A DNA stretch of 62,390 nt from an uncultured Massilia sp. Its GTDB lineage: Bacteria > Pseudomonadota > Gammaproteobacteria > Burkholderiales > Burkholderiaceae. The translations under genes and the position numbers were made by a program. Positions 25,900 through 34,997 of this stretch are shown here, piece by piece; the stretch's first letter is position 1, and each line of letters opens with the position of its first letter. The notes beneath the pieces are model-generated. The model was not told the DNA's origin. It saw nothing but the letters and a program-made list of their open reading frames with translations, and did not search any database. The stretch spans positions 1 to 62,390 of the forward strand of contig CAMLMV010000038.1 in NCBI GenBank assembly GCA_946481275.1, in the 5' to 3' direction.

Positions 25900-26838
25900 A
25901 TGACGGAAACACAAAAGAAAGACGGCGGATCGCGCAAGGTGATCTACGCGGCGATCCTCGCCAACCTCGGCATCGCCGCCGCCAAGTTCATCGTCGCCGC
26001 CATCACGGGCAGCGCCGCGATGCTGGCCGAAGGCATCCACTCCGCCGTCGACACGGGCAATGAATTCCTGCTGCTGGTCGGGGAACGCAACAGCGAAAAG
26101 CCGCCCGACAAGCGCCACCCGTTCGGCTACGGCAAGGCCCTGTATTTCTGGGCGCTGCTCGTCGCGCTGTCCGTGTTCTCGCTCGGCGGCGGGCTCTCCA
26201 TCTACCACGGCATCAGCGCGCTGCGCCATCCGGAGCCGTTGCAGGATCCGATGTGGAACTACATCGTGCTGGGCGTATCGGCGTGCTTCGAAGGCTATAG
26301 CTGGAACGTGTCGCGCAAGGCACTGAACAAACGGCGCAAGGCGGGCGCCTCGCTGTGGCAGACGGTCCACGCGAGCAAGGACGCCTCCGTGTTCACGGTG
26401 TTCATCGAAGACTCCGCCGCCCTGATCGGCCTCGCCATCGCGACCATCGGCATCCTGCTCGGCCACGTGTTCGACAGCCCGTATTTCGACCCCGCGGCGT
26501 CGGTCCTGATCGGCCTCCTGCTCGTGGGCGCCGCGTTCGCCCTCGCGCGCGAGACGGGCGCGCTGCTGGTGGGCGAAGGCATCGGCACGGACGCCACGCG
26601 GCGCGTGTGCGAGATCCTGCGCGACGATCCGGCCATCGAGGACGTCGGCAAGCTGCTCAGCATGCAACTGGGCCCGGACGAGGTCCTGCTGACGGCGGCC
26701 GTGCGCTTCAACCGCGGCATGCGCATCGACGAAGTGGAGGCGGCGATCGAACGCCTGGAGAAAGCGGTGGCGGCCGCCTATCCGGCCATCCGCCACATCT
26801 ATTTCGAATCGGGCGCGCTGCGCTCGGCGATGCGCTGA
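25900..26838 (+). CDS. Cation diffusion facilitator family transporter
   Basis: A 312-residue inner-membrane metal/proton antiporter. Six helices are visible; the first two carry KVIYAAILANLGIAAAKFIV and the metal-site motif LAEGIHSAVDTGNEFLLL (HSxxD). The fifth helix region has VFIEDSAALIGL in place of the canonical HxxxD, so the second half-site is E-D. The C-terminal cytoplasmic domain (about 215-312) has the beta-alpha-beta pattern of the CDF regulatory fold. The changed half-site suggests a metal preference other than Zn, as in some uncharacterised CDF clades. No metal regulator is adjacent. Confidence 0.9.
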   Translation: MTETQKKDGGSRKVIYAAILANLGIAAAKFIVAAITGSAAMLAEGIHSAVDTGNEFLLLVGERNSEKPPDKRHPFGYGKALYFWALLVALSVFSLGGGLSIYHGISALRHPEPLQDPMWNYIVLGVSACFEGYSWNVSRKALNKRRKAGASLWQTVHASKDASVFTVFIEDSAALIGLAIATIGILLGHVFDSPYFDPAASVLIGLLLVGAAFALARETGALLVGEGIGTDATRRVCEILRDDPAIEDVGKLLSMQLGPDEVLLTAAVRFNRGMRIDEVEAAIERLEKAVAAAYPAIRHIYFESGALRSAMR

Positions 26839-27200
26839 CCGGCATGCACGACGGGCAGTGCACGGAAGCGCGGGGAGCGCGCGCGGAATTCACGCAGCAG
26901 GCCGTCGACGACCGCCGCCTTGTACATCCGCAGCACCGCCGGATCGGGATCGCGTTTCGCCACGGCGGACAGCGCGGTGCACTCGGCCAGCTGCGCCAGC
27001 GCCACGGTGACGCCATCGCGGCCAGGCGCGACGGGCGCGCTCGAGAAGTGCGGACGGCAATGGCGATCGAGGCCGAACGAGCCTTGCACGAGGCGCTCCA
27101 CGCCCATGTCGAAGATCACCCGGTCGATGACCTGCGCGGCCCGTTCGCCCACCTGGCGCTGGCTGTGCATGGTCCGTGTCGCGAACATGCGCATCAACAT
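26799..27200 (-). CDS. Hypothetical protein
   Basis: A 133-residue protein of unknown function starting MLMRMFATRTMHSQRQVGER. It looks helical and soluble, with VIDRVIFDMGVERLVQGSFG and ALAQLAECTALSAVAKRDPD. There is no signal peptide or catalytic motif. Its 3' end overlaps the convergent CDF gene by 40 bases. The start is chosen as the first ATG after an AT-rich, promoter-like stretch (AGGGA lies 11 bases upstream). It could be a conserved family of this genus; that is a guess from its coding-like composition. Confidence 0.5.
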   Translation of the reverse strand: MLMRMFATRTMHSQRQVGERAAQVIDRVIFDMGVERLVQGSFGLDRHCRPHFSSAPVAPGRDGVTVALAQLAECTALSAVAKRDPDPAVLRMYKAAVVDGLLREFRARSPRFRALPVVHAGQRIAERSAPDSK

Positions 27201-27321
27201 GCCGATCCCTGTTTGTTCTAGTTGTAATAGCAATATGCTACCATGCATGGCCATATTTGCATCGCTTATTGCGCCCTGGATGCATCGAAATGCAACAGTC
27301 CATCGTGCTAGAATGCGCCCG

Positions 27322-27675
27322 ATGAAGACCGTAATGCGCTCGCTGATCGTCTGGCTGCTGTTGCTGGCCCTGCCCTTCCAGGGCCTGGCCGCGGCGCGCA
27401 TGCTGCCGTCCGTGAGTGCGCCGGCCGTCACGCATGCGGTTTCGGTCGTGAAGCGCTGCCACGACATGGCCGCCGCCAAGGTGGACGACAGCGCTCACCA
27501 GCACAAACACCGTAGCGCCTGCGGCGACTGCTGCATCGTCGTCGCGCTCGTGCCCATGCCGCTCGTCCCGCCCGCGTTTGCGCCGCCTTCCATCGCGATC
27601 CCCTTCCGCGCCGGCCCCCTGGCCAGCGTCGACCCGTCCCTGCCCGAACGCCCGCCCCGCCGCCTCGTCGCCTGA
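27322..27675 (+). CDS. DUF2946-like exported protein, copper block
   Basis: A 117-residue exported protein. The signal peptide is about residues 1-27 (MRSLIVWLLLLALPFQGLAA). The mature part has KRCHDMAAAK, HQHKHRSACGDCC and a hydrophobic Pro-rich end, fitting the DUF2946 group of short His/Cys-rich proteins often found before copper export or oxidation genes. The His and Cys cluster suggests periplasmic metal binding. A TAGAAT -10 box at 27309-27314 puts transcription start at or near the ATG, so the mRNA may be leaderless. It is the first of a co-directed run with the TolC-type lipoprotein and the multicopper oxidase (66-base gap). Confidence 0.72.
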   Translation: MKTVMRSLIVWLLLLALPFQGLAAARMLPSVSAPAVTHAVSVVKRCHDMAAAKVDDSAHQHKHRSACGDCCIVVALVPMPLVPPAFAPPSIAIPFRAGPLASVDPSLPERPPRRLVA

Positions 27676-27741
27676 ACGCCGTATCACGACGCCGGCGCGC
27701 TTGCGCGGCGGTGCCATTCACGCATTCGCAACGAGAACGAC

Positions 27742-29109
27742 ATGAAACGATTCATACAGACGTCCGCCCTGGCCATGCTGCTGGCCGGCTGCGCGACGGT
27801 CACGCCGGACGGCGGCTTTGGCGACGTCGCCGCCACGACGCAGGCCCGCATCGGCACCACGCCGCAACTGACGCGCGACGGCCCCGGACAAGGCGCACTG
27901 GCGGCATCGCTGCGCGACCTGCCCGTGTTCAGGGAGGGTCGCCCGCTGGACATGGACACGGCCGTGCGCATCGCCCTCGTCAACCATCCGGGCCTGCAGG
28001 TCACGTACTGGAACGTCGGCATCGCGCAGGCCGACCTGGCGCAGGCCGCCCGGCCCCGCAATCCGTCGTTCGACTTCACGCGGCTCGCCGGCGGCGGCGT
28101 CCTCGAGATCGAGCGCGGCATCACGTTCGACCTCGTCGGCCTCCTGACGACGCCGCTGGCCGCGCGCATGGAGACGCGCCGCTTCGAGCAAATGAAGCGC
28201 GACGTGGGCGCGGCCATCGAACGCCACGCGCTCGAGACGCGCACGGCGTGGGTGGAGGCGGTCGCCGCGCGGCAGACGCTGGAGTACGCGCGCCGTGTGC
28301 GGGCATCCGCCGAAGCGGGCGCGGAACTGACGGGCCGCATGGCGAAGGCGGGCAACACGAACCAGCTCGACCTGGCGCGCGAACAGGTCTTCCTGGCCGA
28401 AGCGGCACGCGACGTCGCGCGCGCGGACAAGCGGGCCACGGCCGCGCGCGAGCGCCTCACGCGCGCGCTGGGCCTGTGGGGCCAGGACGCGAATTACGCC
28501 CTGCCCGACCACCTGCCCGACCTGCCGGCGGCGCCTGCGGATCTGCCGGACGTCGAACGCATCGCGCTGGCGCAGCGCCTGGACGCGCGGGCCGCGCAGG
28601 CCGAGGCGGCCGCCACCGCCGCGGACCTCGGGCTCACCCGCACGACGCGCTTCATCAACGTGCTGGATCTCGGCGTCGCCAACAAGACGCAGACGGGCGA
28701 GCCGACCGGACGCGGTTATTCGCTGTCGCTGGAACTGCCGCTGTTCGACTGGGGCGGCGCGCGCGTCGCGCGCGCCGAAGCCACCTACATGCAGGCGGTG
28801 AACCGGGTCGCGCTCACGGCCGTCACGGCCCGCAGCGAGGCGCGCGAAGGGTATCTCGCGTACCGCAACGCCTACGACGTGGCGCAGCGTTACCGCGACA
28901 CGATCCTCCCGCTGCGCAAGAAGATCGGCAAGGAAGTCCTGCTGCGCTACAACGGCATGCTCGCGAGTCCGCACGACCTGCTGGCCGATGCCCGCGCGCA
29001 GGCCGAGGCGGTCGGCGCCTACATCGAGGCGCTGGAAACCTTCTGGACCGCCCACGCCGAACTGGAAGCCACGCTTGGCACCCGTCTGAACAAGGAAAAA
29101 ACCGAATGA
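27742..29109 (+). CDS. TolC-family outer-membrane efflux lipoprotein
   Basis: A 455-residue outer-membrane factor. The N-terminus is a lipoprotein signal (MKRFIQTSALAMLLAGCATV, lipobox LAGC). Long alpha-helical segments with the TolC/NodT repeat pattern follow (DMDTAVRIALVNHPGLQVTY in the first repeat; YSLSLELPLFDWGGARVARA in the second). This family forms the outer-membrane tunnel of tripartite pumps. Here no inner-membrane RND or periplasmic adaptor gene is adjacent; instead the stop overlaps the start of a multicopper oxidase (ATGA). This TolC-plus-oxidase pairing is seen in copper-resistance operons of Burkholderiales. Confidence 0.9.
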   Translation: MKRFIQTSALAMLLAGCATVTPDGGFGDVAATTQARIGTTPQLTRDGPGQGALAASLRDLPVFREGRPLDMDTAVRIALVNHPGLQVTYWNVGIAQADLAQAARPRNPSFDFTRLAGGGVLEIERGITFDLVGLLTTPLAARMETRRFEQMKRDVGAAIERHALETRTAWVEAVAARQTLEYARRVRASAEAGAELTGRMAKAGNTNQLDLAREQVFLAEAARDVARADKRATAARERLTRALGLWGQDANYALPDHLPDLPAAPADLPDVERIALAQRLDARAAQAEAAATAADLGLTRTTRFINVLDLGVANKTQTGEPTGRGYSLSLELPLFDWGGARVARAEATYMQAVNRVALTAVTARSEAREGYLAYRNAYDVAQRYRDTILPLRKKIGKEVLLRYNGMLASPHDLLADARAQAEAVGAYIEALETFWTAHAELEATLGTRLNKEKTE

Positions 29110-30473
29110 CCACCCGTCGCAACTTCATCACCGGCGCGGCCGGCGCCATGGTCGGCGCCTCGCTCGTGTCGAAGGCCGGCGCGGCCGCCATCCCGGAAGC
29201 CCCGGTCCAGTCCTCGCCCGCCACCCAGCCGCCGCTGCATCCGGCGAGCGGCCGCCCGTACAACCCCGTCGTCACGCTGAACGGCTGGAGCCTCCCGTGG
29301 CGCATGAAGGACGGCGTCAAGGAGTTCCACCTCGTGGCCGAACCCGTCGTGCGCGAGATCGCGCCCGGCATGAAGGCCAACCTGTGGGGCTACAACGGCC
29401 AGAGCCCGGGACCGACCATCGAGGTCGTCGAGGGCGACCGGGTGCGCATCTTCGTGACCAATAAACTGCCGGAGGCGACGACGATCCACTGGCACGGCCA
29501 GATCCTGCCCAGCGGGATGGACGGCGTGGCGGGACTCGTGCAGCCCGCGATCGCGCCCGGCAAGACGTTCGTCTACGAGTTCGTCGCGCGCTACGCCGGC
29601 ACCTTCATGTACCACCCGCACAGCGACGAGATGACGCAGATGGCGATGGGCATGATGGGCTTCTGGGTCACGCACCCGAAGAATCCGCGCCAGCATGCCG
29701 TCGACCGCGACTTCGTGTTCCTGCTGAACGCGTACGACATCGAGCCCGGCAACTACACGCCGAACGTGAACACGATGTTGGACTTCAACCTGTGGACCAT
29801 CAACAGCCGCGCCTTTCCCGGCACGGACCCGATGGTCGTGCGCAAGGACGACAGGGTGCGCATCCGCATGGGCAACCTGACGATGACGAACCACCCGTTC
29901 CACATCCACGGCCACCGCTTCGAAGTGACGGGCACGGACGGCGGCTGGATTCCCCCGGCCGCGCGCTGGCCCGAGGTGACGGTCGACATCGGCGTGGGCC
30001 AGATGCGCGCCATCGAATTCGTCGCCGACAATCCGGGCGACTGGGCCTTCCACTGCCATAAGTCGCACCACACGATGAACGCGATGAGCCACGCCATGCC
30101 GAACCTGATCGGCGTCGACCAGGCCGGCGTGGCGAAGAAGATCAACGACCTCGTGCCGGGCTACATGGTCATGGGCGACAAGGGTGGATCGATGGGCGGC
30201 ATGCACATGGCGCTGCCGGAAAACACGCTGCCGATGATGAGCGGTAAAGGCCCGTTCGGCGGCATCGAGATGGGCGGCATGTTCACCGTCCTCAAGGTGC
30301 GCGAAGGACTGGCGCGGGGCGATTACCGCGATCCGGGCTGGTACAGGCACCCGGCGGGCACCGTGGCGCGCGAGTGGACCGGGGCGGTGCCCGACCCGGT
30401 CAGCGCACCGGCCGCACCGGCGTCCGGGGAGGTGATCGGGACTGCCAAACGGGGTGGGCACGAGGGCCACTGA
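29106..30473 (+). CDS. Multicopper oxidase (Tat-exported)
   Basis: A 455-residue periplasmic multicopper oxidase. The twin-arginine signal begins TTRRNFITGAAGAMVGASLV. All four copper-binding motifs are intact: HWHG, HPHSDE, HPFHIHGH, and HCHKSHHTMNAM, whose last Met is the type 1 copper axial ligand. A Met-rich loop (MGGMHMALPENTLPMM) near residue 380 resembles the Cu(I)-binding segments of CueO/CopA oxidases. It probably oxidises toxic Cu(I) to Cu(II). The start overlaps the TolC gene stop by four bases. The C-terminal His/Gly tail GGHEGH may also bind metal. Confidence 0.93.
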   Translation: MTTRRNFITGAAGAMVGASLVSKAGAAAIPEAPVQSSPATQPPLHPASGRPYNPVVTLNGWSLPWRMKDGVKEFHLVAEPVVREIAPGMKANLWGYNGQSPGPTIEVVEGDRVRIFVTNKLPEATTIHWHGQILPSGMDGVAGLVQPAIAPGKTFVYEFVARYAGTFMYHPHSDEMTQMAMGMMGFWVTHPKNPRQHAVDRDFVFLLNAYDIEPGNYTPNVNTMLDFNLWTINSRAFPGTDPMVVRKDDRVRIRMGNLTMTNHPFHIHGHRFEVTGTDGGWIPPAARWPEVTVDIGVGQMRAIEFVADNPGDWAFHCHKSHHTMNAMSHAMPNLIGVDQAGVAKKINDLVPGYMVMGDKGGSMGGMHMALPENTLPMMSGKGPFGGIEMGGMFTVLKVREGLARGDYRDPGWYRHPAGTVAREWTGAVPDPVSAPAAPASGEVIGTAKRGGHEGH

Positions 30474-30568
30474 CGGCCCCGTCACGCCCATCGGGGCGTT
30501 GGTCACACAGGTCGCGCGCTGACGGCGATCGTCTCCGACAATCTGGTTCGCCAGATAGAAAGGACACC

Positions 30569-32551
30569 GTGACCAAGCCCAGTTATGCCGCACTCCTCCT
30601 CGTGCTTGCCGCGCCGTCGGCCCGCGCCGACGAGCCGCCCGCCCCGACCGTGACAGTCACCGCCCGGAAAGAGGCGGTGGTCAGAAAGATCGACAAGACC
30701 GTCTACGACGTGTCGAACGCGCCGCGCGCCGCCAACGGCTCCGCGCAGGACGTGCTGCAGGCCACGCCCGAGCTGGCGGTGACGGCCGACGGCCGGATCG
30801 CGGTCAAGGGCAATACGCAGGTGACGGTCCTCGTCGACGGCAGGCCGACGGCGCTGCTGTCCGGCTCCGGAGAGGACCGCGCGGTGGCGCTGCAGACGAT
30901 GAGCGGCGCCGACATCGCGAGCGTGGAAGTCATCACGAATCCATCCGCGGCGCAGAACGCCAATGGCGGCGCGATCGTGAACATCGTCCTGAAGCGCAAC
31001 CGCAAGCCCGGCGCCCACGGGCAGGTCCAGGGCAGCGTGACCGACCAGGATTTGTGGAACGCCGGTGCGTCGGGCGACGTGACGCGGGGCCCCCTGAGCG
31101 TGCACGGCAACGTGGCGGTCCGCCACGACGGCACGCGCAAGATCCGCAGTTCGACGGTCGACTGGCACAATCCCCTGACCGGCCAGGCCGGGCAAACGGT
31201 GCAATCCTCGGAAGTGTTCGTGCGCCGCGTCGTCGACAGCGCCGCGTTGGGCATCGACTACGCATTGACCGGGACGGACAGCATCAGCCTGTCGGCGCGC
31301 CATGCCCGGCGCCGGTCGCGGCCCCTGTTCGACGTGCTGGGCGAGGAACGGTCGAATGGCGTGGAGGCTATCCATCACCGCATCTCGTACGGCCCGAACG
31401 AGCAGCTTGATGCCAGCGCGAGCCTCGGCTACAGCCGCCGGCAGAACGGCACCGCGCTGAAGGCCACGCTCCAGCACAGCACCACGGACGCCCTGGTCGA
31501 CAAATCGTACCGCGACGTGTTCGTCGTACCCGTGCGCGCCACCGCATACAGCCGCGGCGCGGGCAGGTCGGCGCGCCGCCTCGACCAGGCCACGGTGGAC
31601 TGGACGCGCGGCCAATGGGGCCTGGGCCTCGACATCCAGCACCGGACCGACGACATCGGCAACGTCCAGGCCACCGTCGATCCCGCGACCGGCGCCGAGA
31701 CGCCGGACCGCAACACGACCAATGCGTACGCCGTGACGACGACGTCGGTCGCCGCCTATGTCACCGACCGGATCGTTCACGGCAAATGGGAAGCGCTGCT
31801 GGGCGGGCGGGCCGGGCGCATCGCGCGCTGGCAGGCGTTCGATCCGAGCCTGCACGTGAAGTATGCGCTGGAAGACGACACCGGCCTGACACTCAGCTAC
31901 CGCCGCAGCCTGCAGATGCCCGACCCGCGCGACCTGAATCCGTTCACGACCTATGTCGACGCGCAGAACCTCAAACGTGGCAATCCCGGCCTCGGACCGC
32001 AGCGCCTGGGGTCATGGGAAATCGGTGTGAACAAGGAGACACCGCATGTGACCGGCAGCGTAGGCGCCTTCTACCGCACGGGCCGCGATACCGTGGTCGA
32101 CGCGCGCACCTTCGAAAACAACGTGCTGGTGACGTCGAAACGGAACGGCGGCCAGGCCCGCTCTGCCGGCATCACGGCCGCGCTGGACTGGAAGCCGGGC
32201 GGACCGCTGCAGATCGGCGTGGACGGCGGCATCTACCGCGTGACGCTCGACCAGGATGCCGTCGCAGGCTACGTCAACGTCAGGGCCGGCTACGGCGACG
32301 TGTCGGTCGACGCGCACGCCCAGTCGGCCGGCATCACGCCGCAGGGCCGCTACGGGCCGACGAGCAGCGTGAACCTGGCGTGGAAGCACGCGCTGAGCAA
32401 GACGCTGAGCGTGACGGTCAACGCGAACGACATCTTCGACGGCAGCCTGCGCGCTTACCGCACCGATACGCCCACGTTCCGCCAGGCCGGGTTCGACCAC
32501 TTCGTCGCCCGGCGCGTGTACGTGGGACTCGTCAAGCGCTTTTCGCAGTGA
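30569..32551 (+). CDS. TonB-dependent receptor family protein, copper block
   Basis: A 660-residue outer-membrane protein. The GTG start ([20 protein letters not shown]) gives a signal peptide ending ARADE and follows an AAAGGA ribosome binding site. A TonB-box-like [10 protein letters not shown] lies after it, then a plug (about 45-160) with [20 protein letters not shown] and [20 protein letters not shown], typical of the 'outer membrane beta-barrel' (FecA-like/OMP_b-brl_3) group. The barrel ends in [10 protein letters not shown], where the usual terminal Phe is followed by two residues. It lies 95 bases after the multicopper oxidase and converges on copA, so a role in copper or metallophore handling is likely but not proven. 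Confidence 0.87.
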   Translation: MTKPSYAALLLVLAAPSARADEPPAPTVTVTARKEAVVRKIDKTVYDVSNAPRAANGSAQDVLQATPELAVTADGRIAVKGNTQVTVLVDGRPTALLSGSGEDRAVALQTMSGADIASVEVITNPSAAQNANGGAIVNIVLKRNRKPGAHGQVQGSVTDQDLWNAGASGDVTRGPLSVHGNVAVRHDGTRKIRSSTVDWHNPLTGQAGQTVQSSEVFVRRVVDSAALGIDYALTGTDSISLSARHARRRSRPLFDVLGEERSNGVEAIHHRISYGPNEQLDASASLGYSRRQNGTALKATLQHSTTDALVDKSYRDVFVVPVRATAYSRGAGRSARRLDQATVDWTRGQWGLGLDIQHRTDDIGNVQATVDPATGAETPDRNTTNAYAVTTTSVAAYVTDRIVHGKWEALLGGRAGRIARWQAFDPSLHVKYALEDDTGLTLSYRRSLQMPDPRDLNPFTTYVDAQNLKRGNPGLGPQRLGSWEIGVNKETPHVTGSVGAFYRTGRDTVVDARTFENNVLVTSKRNGGQARSAGITAALDWKPGGPLQIGVDGGIYRVTLDQDAVAGYVNVRAGYGDVSVDAHAQSAGITPQGRYGPTSSVNLAWKHALSKTLSVTVNANDIFDGSLRAYRTDTPTFRQAGFDHFVARRVYVGLVKRFSQ

Positions 32552-32735
32552 CCGGATAGCCGGCCGCCACGATCGCCTCGGCGATCCTGTCGAGGTCCGC
32601 GCTGCTGTCGACCTTGACCTTCTTCGTCGGCAGGTCGACTTCGACTTTCGCATCCTTGTCGAGGGCCTGCACGGACTTCGTGACGCGGCCCACGCAGTGG
32701 CCGCAGCTCATGTCTTCGACGGTCAATTCATACAT
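32532..32735 (-). CDS. copZ: CopZ-like copper chaperone, internal start within copA
   Basis: Inside the copA frame, an ATG at 32733-32735 is preceded by AAGGAG with an eight-base spacing. From it, a complete 67-residue HMA protein can be made ([20 protein letters not shown], then [14 protein letters not shown]). The metal site is CGHC. This is the size and sequence of free-standing CopZ chaperones that hand Cu(I) to CopA. The retained ribosome binding site suggests that both the long fusion and free CopZ are made. Expression from this start is inferred. Confidence 0.6.
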   Translation of the reverse strand: MYELTVEDMSCGHCVGRVTKSVQALDKDAKVEVDLPTKKVKVDSSADLDRIAEAIVAAGYPVTAKSA

Positions 32736-34940
32736 CTTGTGTGCTCCTTGTGCTTGGGTTGAAATGGTTTCGAGTGCGGGCCGCGGCGCCGGCTGCCAGC
32801 GCCGCAGCAGCAGCGCATTCGTGACGACGCTGACGGAACTCAGCGCCATCGCCGCGCCGGCCAGCACGGGGTTCAGCAGGCCCAGGGCCGCGACCGGGAT
32901 GCCGACGACGTTGTAGACGAAGGCCCACGCGAGGTTCTGGCGGATCTTGCGCCACGTGCGGTCCGAGATGTCGATGGCGTCCGCCACGAGCAGCGGGTCG
33001 CCGCGCATCAAGGTGATTGCGGCCGTATGCAGCGCGACGTCGGTGCCGCCGGCCATGGCGATGCCGACGTCGGCCGCGGCCAGCGCCGGCGCGTCGTTGA
33101 TGCCGTCGCCGACCATGCCCACTTTACGGCCTTCCGTCATCAGGCCGCGCACGACGTCCGCCTTGTCCTGCGGCTGCACCTGCGCGACCCAGCGCGTCAG
33201 GCCGAGCGCCTGCGCAACGGCGCGTGCGCTGCCTTCGTTGTCGCCGCTGAGCATCATGCTGTCGACGCCGAGATCGCGCAGGCGGGCGATGGCGGCGCGG
33301 CTCGTCCCTTTCAAGCGGTCGCCGAACGCCAGCACGCCTTCCACGACGATGGCGCCGCCCTGCTCACGGGCCAGCCACGACACCGTGCGGCCATCCGCTT
33401 CATGGCGTTCGGCCGCCGCCACCAGCGCGGCAGGCAGCGCGGCACCGGCGCCGATCTCGTCGAGCAGCCTGCGGTTGCCGAGCCAGACGGCCGCGCCATC
33501 GACACGCGCACGGACACCGCGGCCCGGCAACGCGGCCGATTCCGTCGCGGCAAGCACCGCCACGTCCTGCTCCGCCGCCAGTTCCGTCACCGCGCGCGCG
33601 AGCGGGTGCGCGCTGCCCTGCTGCACGGCCGCGGCGAGCGCCAGTAACCTGCGCGAGTCTTCTCCTTCCAGTGCCACGACGCGGGGACGGCCTTCCGTCA
33701 GCGTGCCCGTCTTGTCGAACACGACCATCCGCAGCGCGTGCGCCGTCTCCAGCGCTTCCGCGTCCTTGATGAGGATCCCGTGGCGCGCGGCCGCGCCCGT
33801 GCCGACCATGATGCCCGTCGGCGTGGCGAGACCCAGCGCGCACGGGCACGCGATCACCTGCACGGCGACGGCATTCAGCAATGCCTGCCGCCAGTCGCCC
33901 GTGGCCAGGCCCCAGGCCAGCAGCGTGACGAGGGAAATCAGCAGCACGACCGGCACGAACACGGCACTGATCTTGTCGACGAGGCGCTGGATCGGCGCCT
34001 TGGCCGCCTGCGCATCTTCGACCATGCGGATGATCCGGGCCAGCATGCTGTCCGCGCCGACCGCGGTCGCCTCGACGAGCAGCAAGCCTTCGCCATTGAT
34101 GGCGCCGCCCGTCACGCGGTCGCCGGCGCCCTTGGCCACCGGCAGGCTTTCGCCTGTCAGCAGCGCTTCGTCGAGGTGGCTGGCGCCTTCCACGACCTTG
34201 CCGTCGGCCGGCACGCGCTCGCCCGGCCGCACGACCATCAGGTCGCCGGCGCGCAGGGCATCGAGGGCGATGACCGCATCCCGTCCGTCGCGGCGGACGA
34301 CGGCTTCCGACGGCCGCAGCGCTTCCAGCGCCCGGATCGCGGCGACGGTCTGGTGCTTCGCCCGGCCTTCCAGCCATTTACCGAGCAGCACGAGCGTGAT
34401 GACGACGGCGGCCGATTCGAAATACAGGTGGCCGTGGCCGCCCGCATTCAGCAACTGCCAGAGCGACTGGAAGTACGCGGCCGACGTGCCGATGGCCACG
34501 AGCAGGTCCATGTTGCCGGCCCCGGCCCGCAGCGCCTTCCAGCCCGCGCGATAAAAACGCGCGCCGAGCCAGAACTGGACGGGCGTCGCCAGCAGCAGTT
34601 GCAGCCAGCCGGGCAGCATCCAGTGGAGGCCGAAGGGTTGCAGCAGCATCGGCGTGATGAGCGGAAGGCTCAGCAGCGCGGCCAGCGCGACGGGCCACCA
34701 CGCCGGCAGGCCCGGCGCCGCTTCCACCCTGGCCGTCCCCGTCGGCCGCGCCCCATAGCCGGCCTGCTCGACGGCCGCCAGGATGGCCTGCAGGTCGAGC
34801 CCCTCGCCCTGCACGGCCGCCCGCTCCGTGGCCAGGTTGACGCTCGCGGCGCGCACGCCCGGCACGGCCTTGATCGCCTTTTCGACGCGCGCCACGCACG
34901 ATGCGCACGTCATTCCGCTGATGTCGATATCGATCGCCAT
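32532..34940 (-). CDS. copA: Copper P-type ATPase CopA with fused C-terminal CopZ domain
   Basis: A P1B-type ATPase of 802 residues exporting Cu(I) from the cytosol. The start follows GGAGGATACCC. An N-terminal HMA domain has GMTCASC (Cys12, Cys15). Eight membrane helices surround the A domain (TGES), the ion-binding CPC (365-367, [12 protein letters not shown]), phosphorylation Asp409 in DKTGTLTEG, the HP dipeptide in SAHPLARAV, and [10 protein letters not shown]. Normal CopA would end near LLLRRWQP (about 715). Here the frame stays open through a 20-residue linker into a second HMA domain (736-802) with DMSCGHC, which looks like a whole CopZ chaperone. A CueR-type promoter lies just upstream. 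The 3' end overlaps the TonB-receptor gene by 20 bases, convergent. Confidence 0.93.
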   Translation of the reverse strand: MAIDIDISGMTCASCVARVEKAIKAVPGVRAASVNLATERAAVQGEGLDLQAILAAVEQAGYGARPTGTARVEAAPGLPAWWPVALAALLSLPLITPMLLQPFGLHWMLPGWLQLLLATPVQFWLGARFYRAGWKALRAGAGNMDLLVAIGTSAAYFQSLWQLLNAGGHGHLYFESAAVVITLVLLGKWLEGRAKHQTVAAIRALEALRPSEAVVRRDGRDAVIALDALRAGDLMVVRPGERVPADGKVVEGASHLDEALLTGESLPVAKGAGDRVTGGAINGEGLLLVEATAVGADSMLARIIRMVEDAQAAKAPIQRLVDKISAVFVPVVLLISLVTLLAWGLATGDWRQALLNAVAVQVIACPCALGLATPTGIMVGTGAAARHGILIKDAEALETAHALRMVVFDKTGTLTEGRPRVVALEGEDSRRLLALAAAVQQGSAHPLARAVTELAAEQDVAVLAATESAALPGRGVRARVDGAAVWLGNRRLLDEIGAGAALPAALVAAAERHEADGRTVSWLAREQGGAIVVEGVLAFGDRLKGTSRAAIARLRDLGVDSMMLSGDNEGSARAVAQALGLTRWVAQVQPQDKADVVRGLMTEGRKVGMVGDGINDAPALAAADVGIAMAGGTDVALHTAAITLMRGDPLLVADAIDISDRTWRKIRQNLAWAFVYNVVGIPVAALGLLNPVLAGAAMALSSVSVVTNALLLRRWQPAPRPALETISTQAQGAHKMYELTVEDMSCGHCVGRVTKSVQALDKDAKVEVDLPTKKVKVDSSADLDRIAEAIVAAGYPVTAKSA

Positions 34941-34966
34941 GGGTATCCTCCTGTCATTGCCAGCAC

Positions 34967-34997
34967 AGGATATGCCTTCCCACAATGGGAAGGTCAA
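34967..34997 (-). promoter_or_regulatory. CueR/CopR (MerR-type) copper-responsive promoter of copA
   Basis: Reading the minus strand, TTGACC (-35, 34992-34997) and TATCCT (-10, 34967-34972) are separated by 19 bases, the overlong spacer typical of MerR-family promoters. The spacer holds ACCTTCC-N7-GGAAGGC, matching the CueR dyad. Copper-loaded CueR would realign the elements and turn on copA. The regulator gene is not in the window. The -35 overlaps the stop codon of tssG. Confidence 0.9.
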
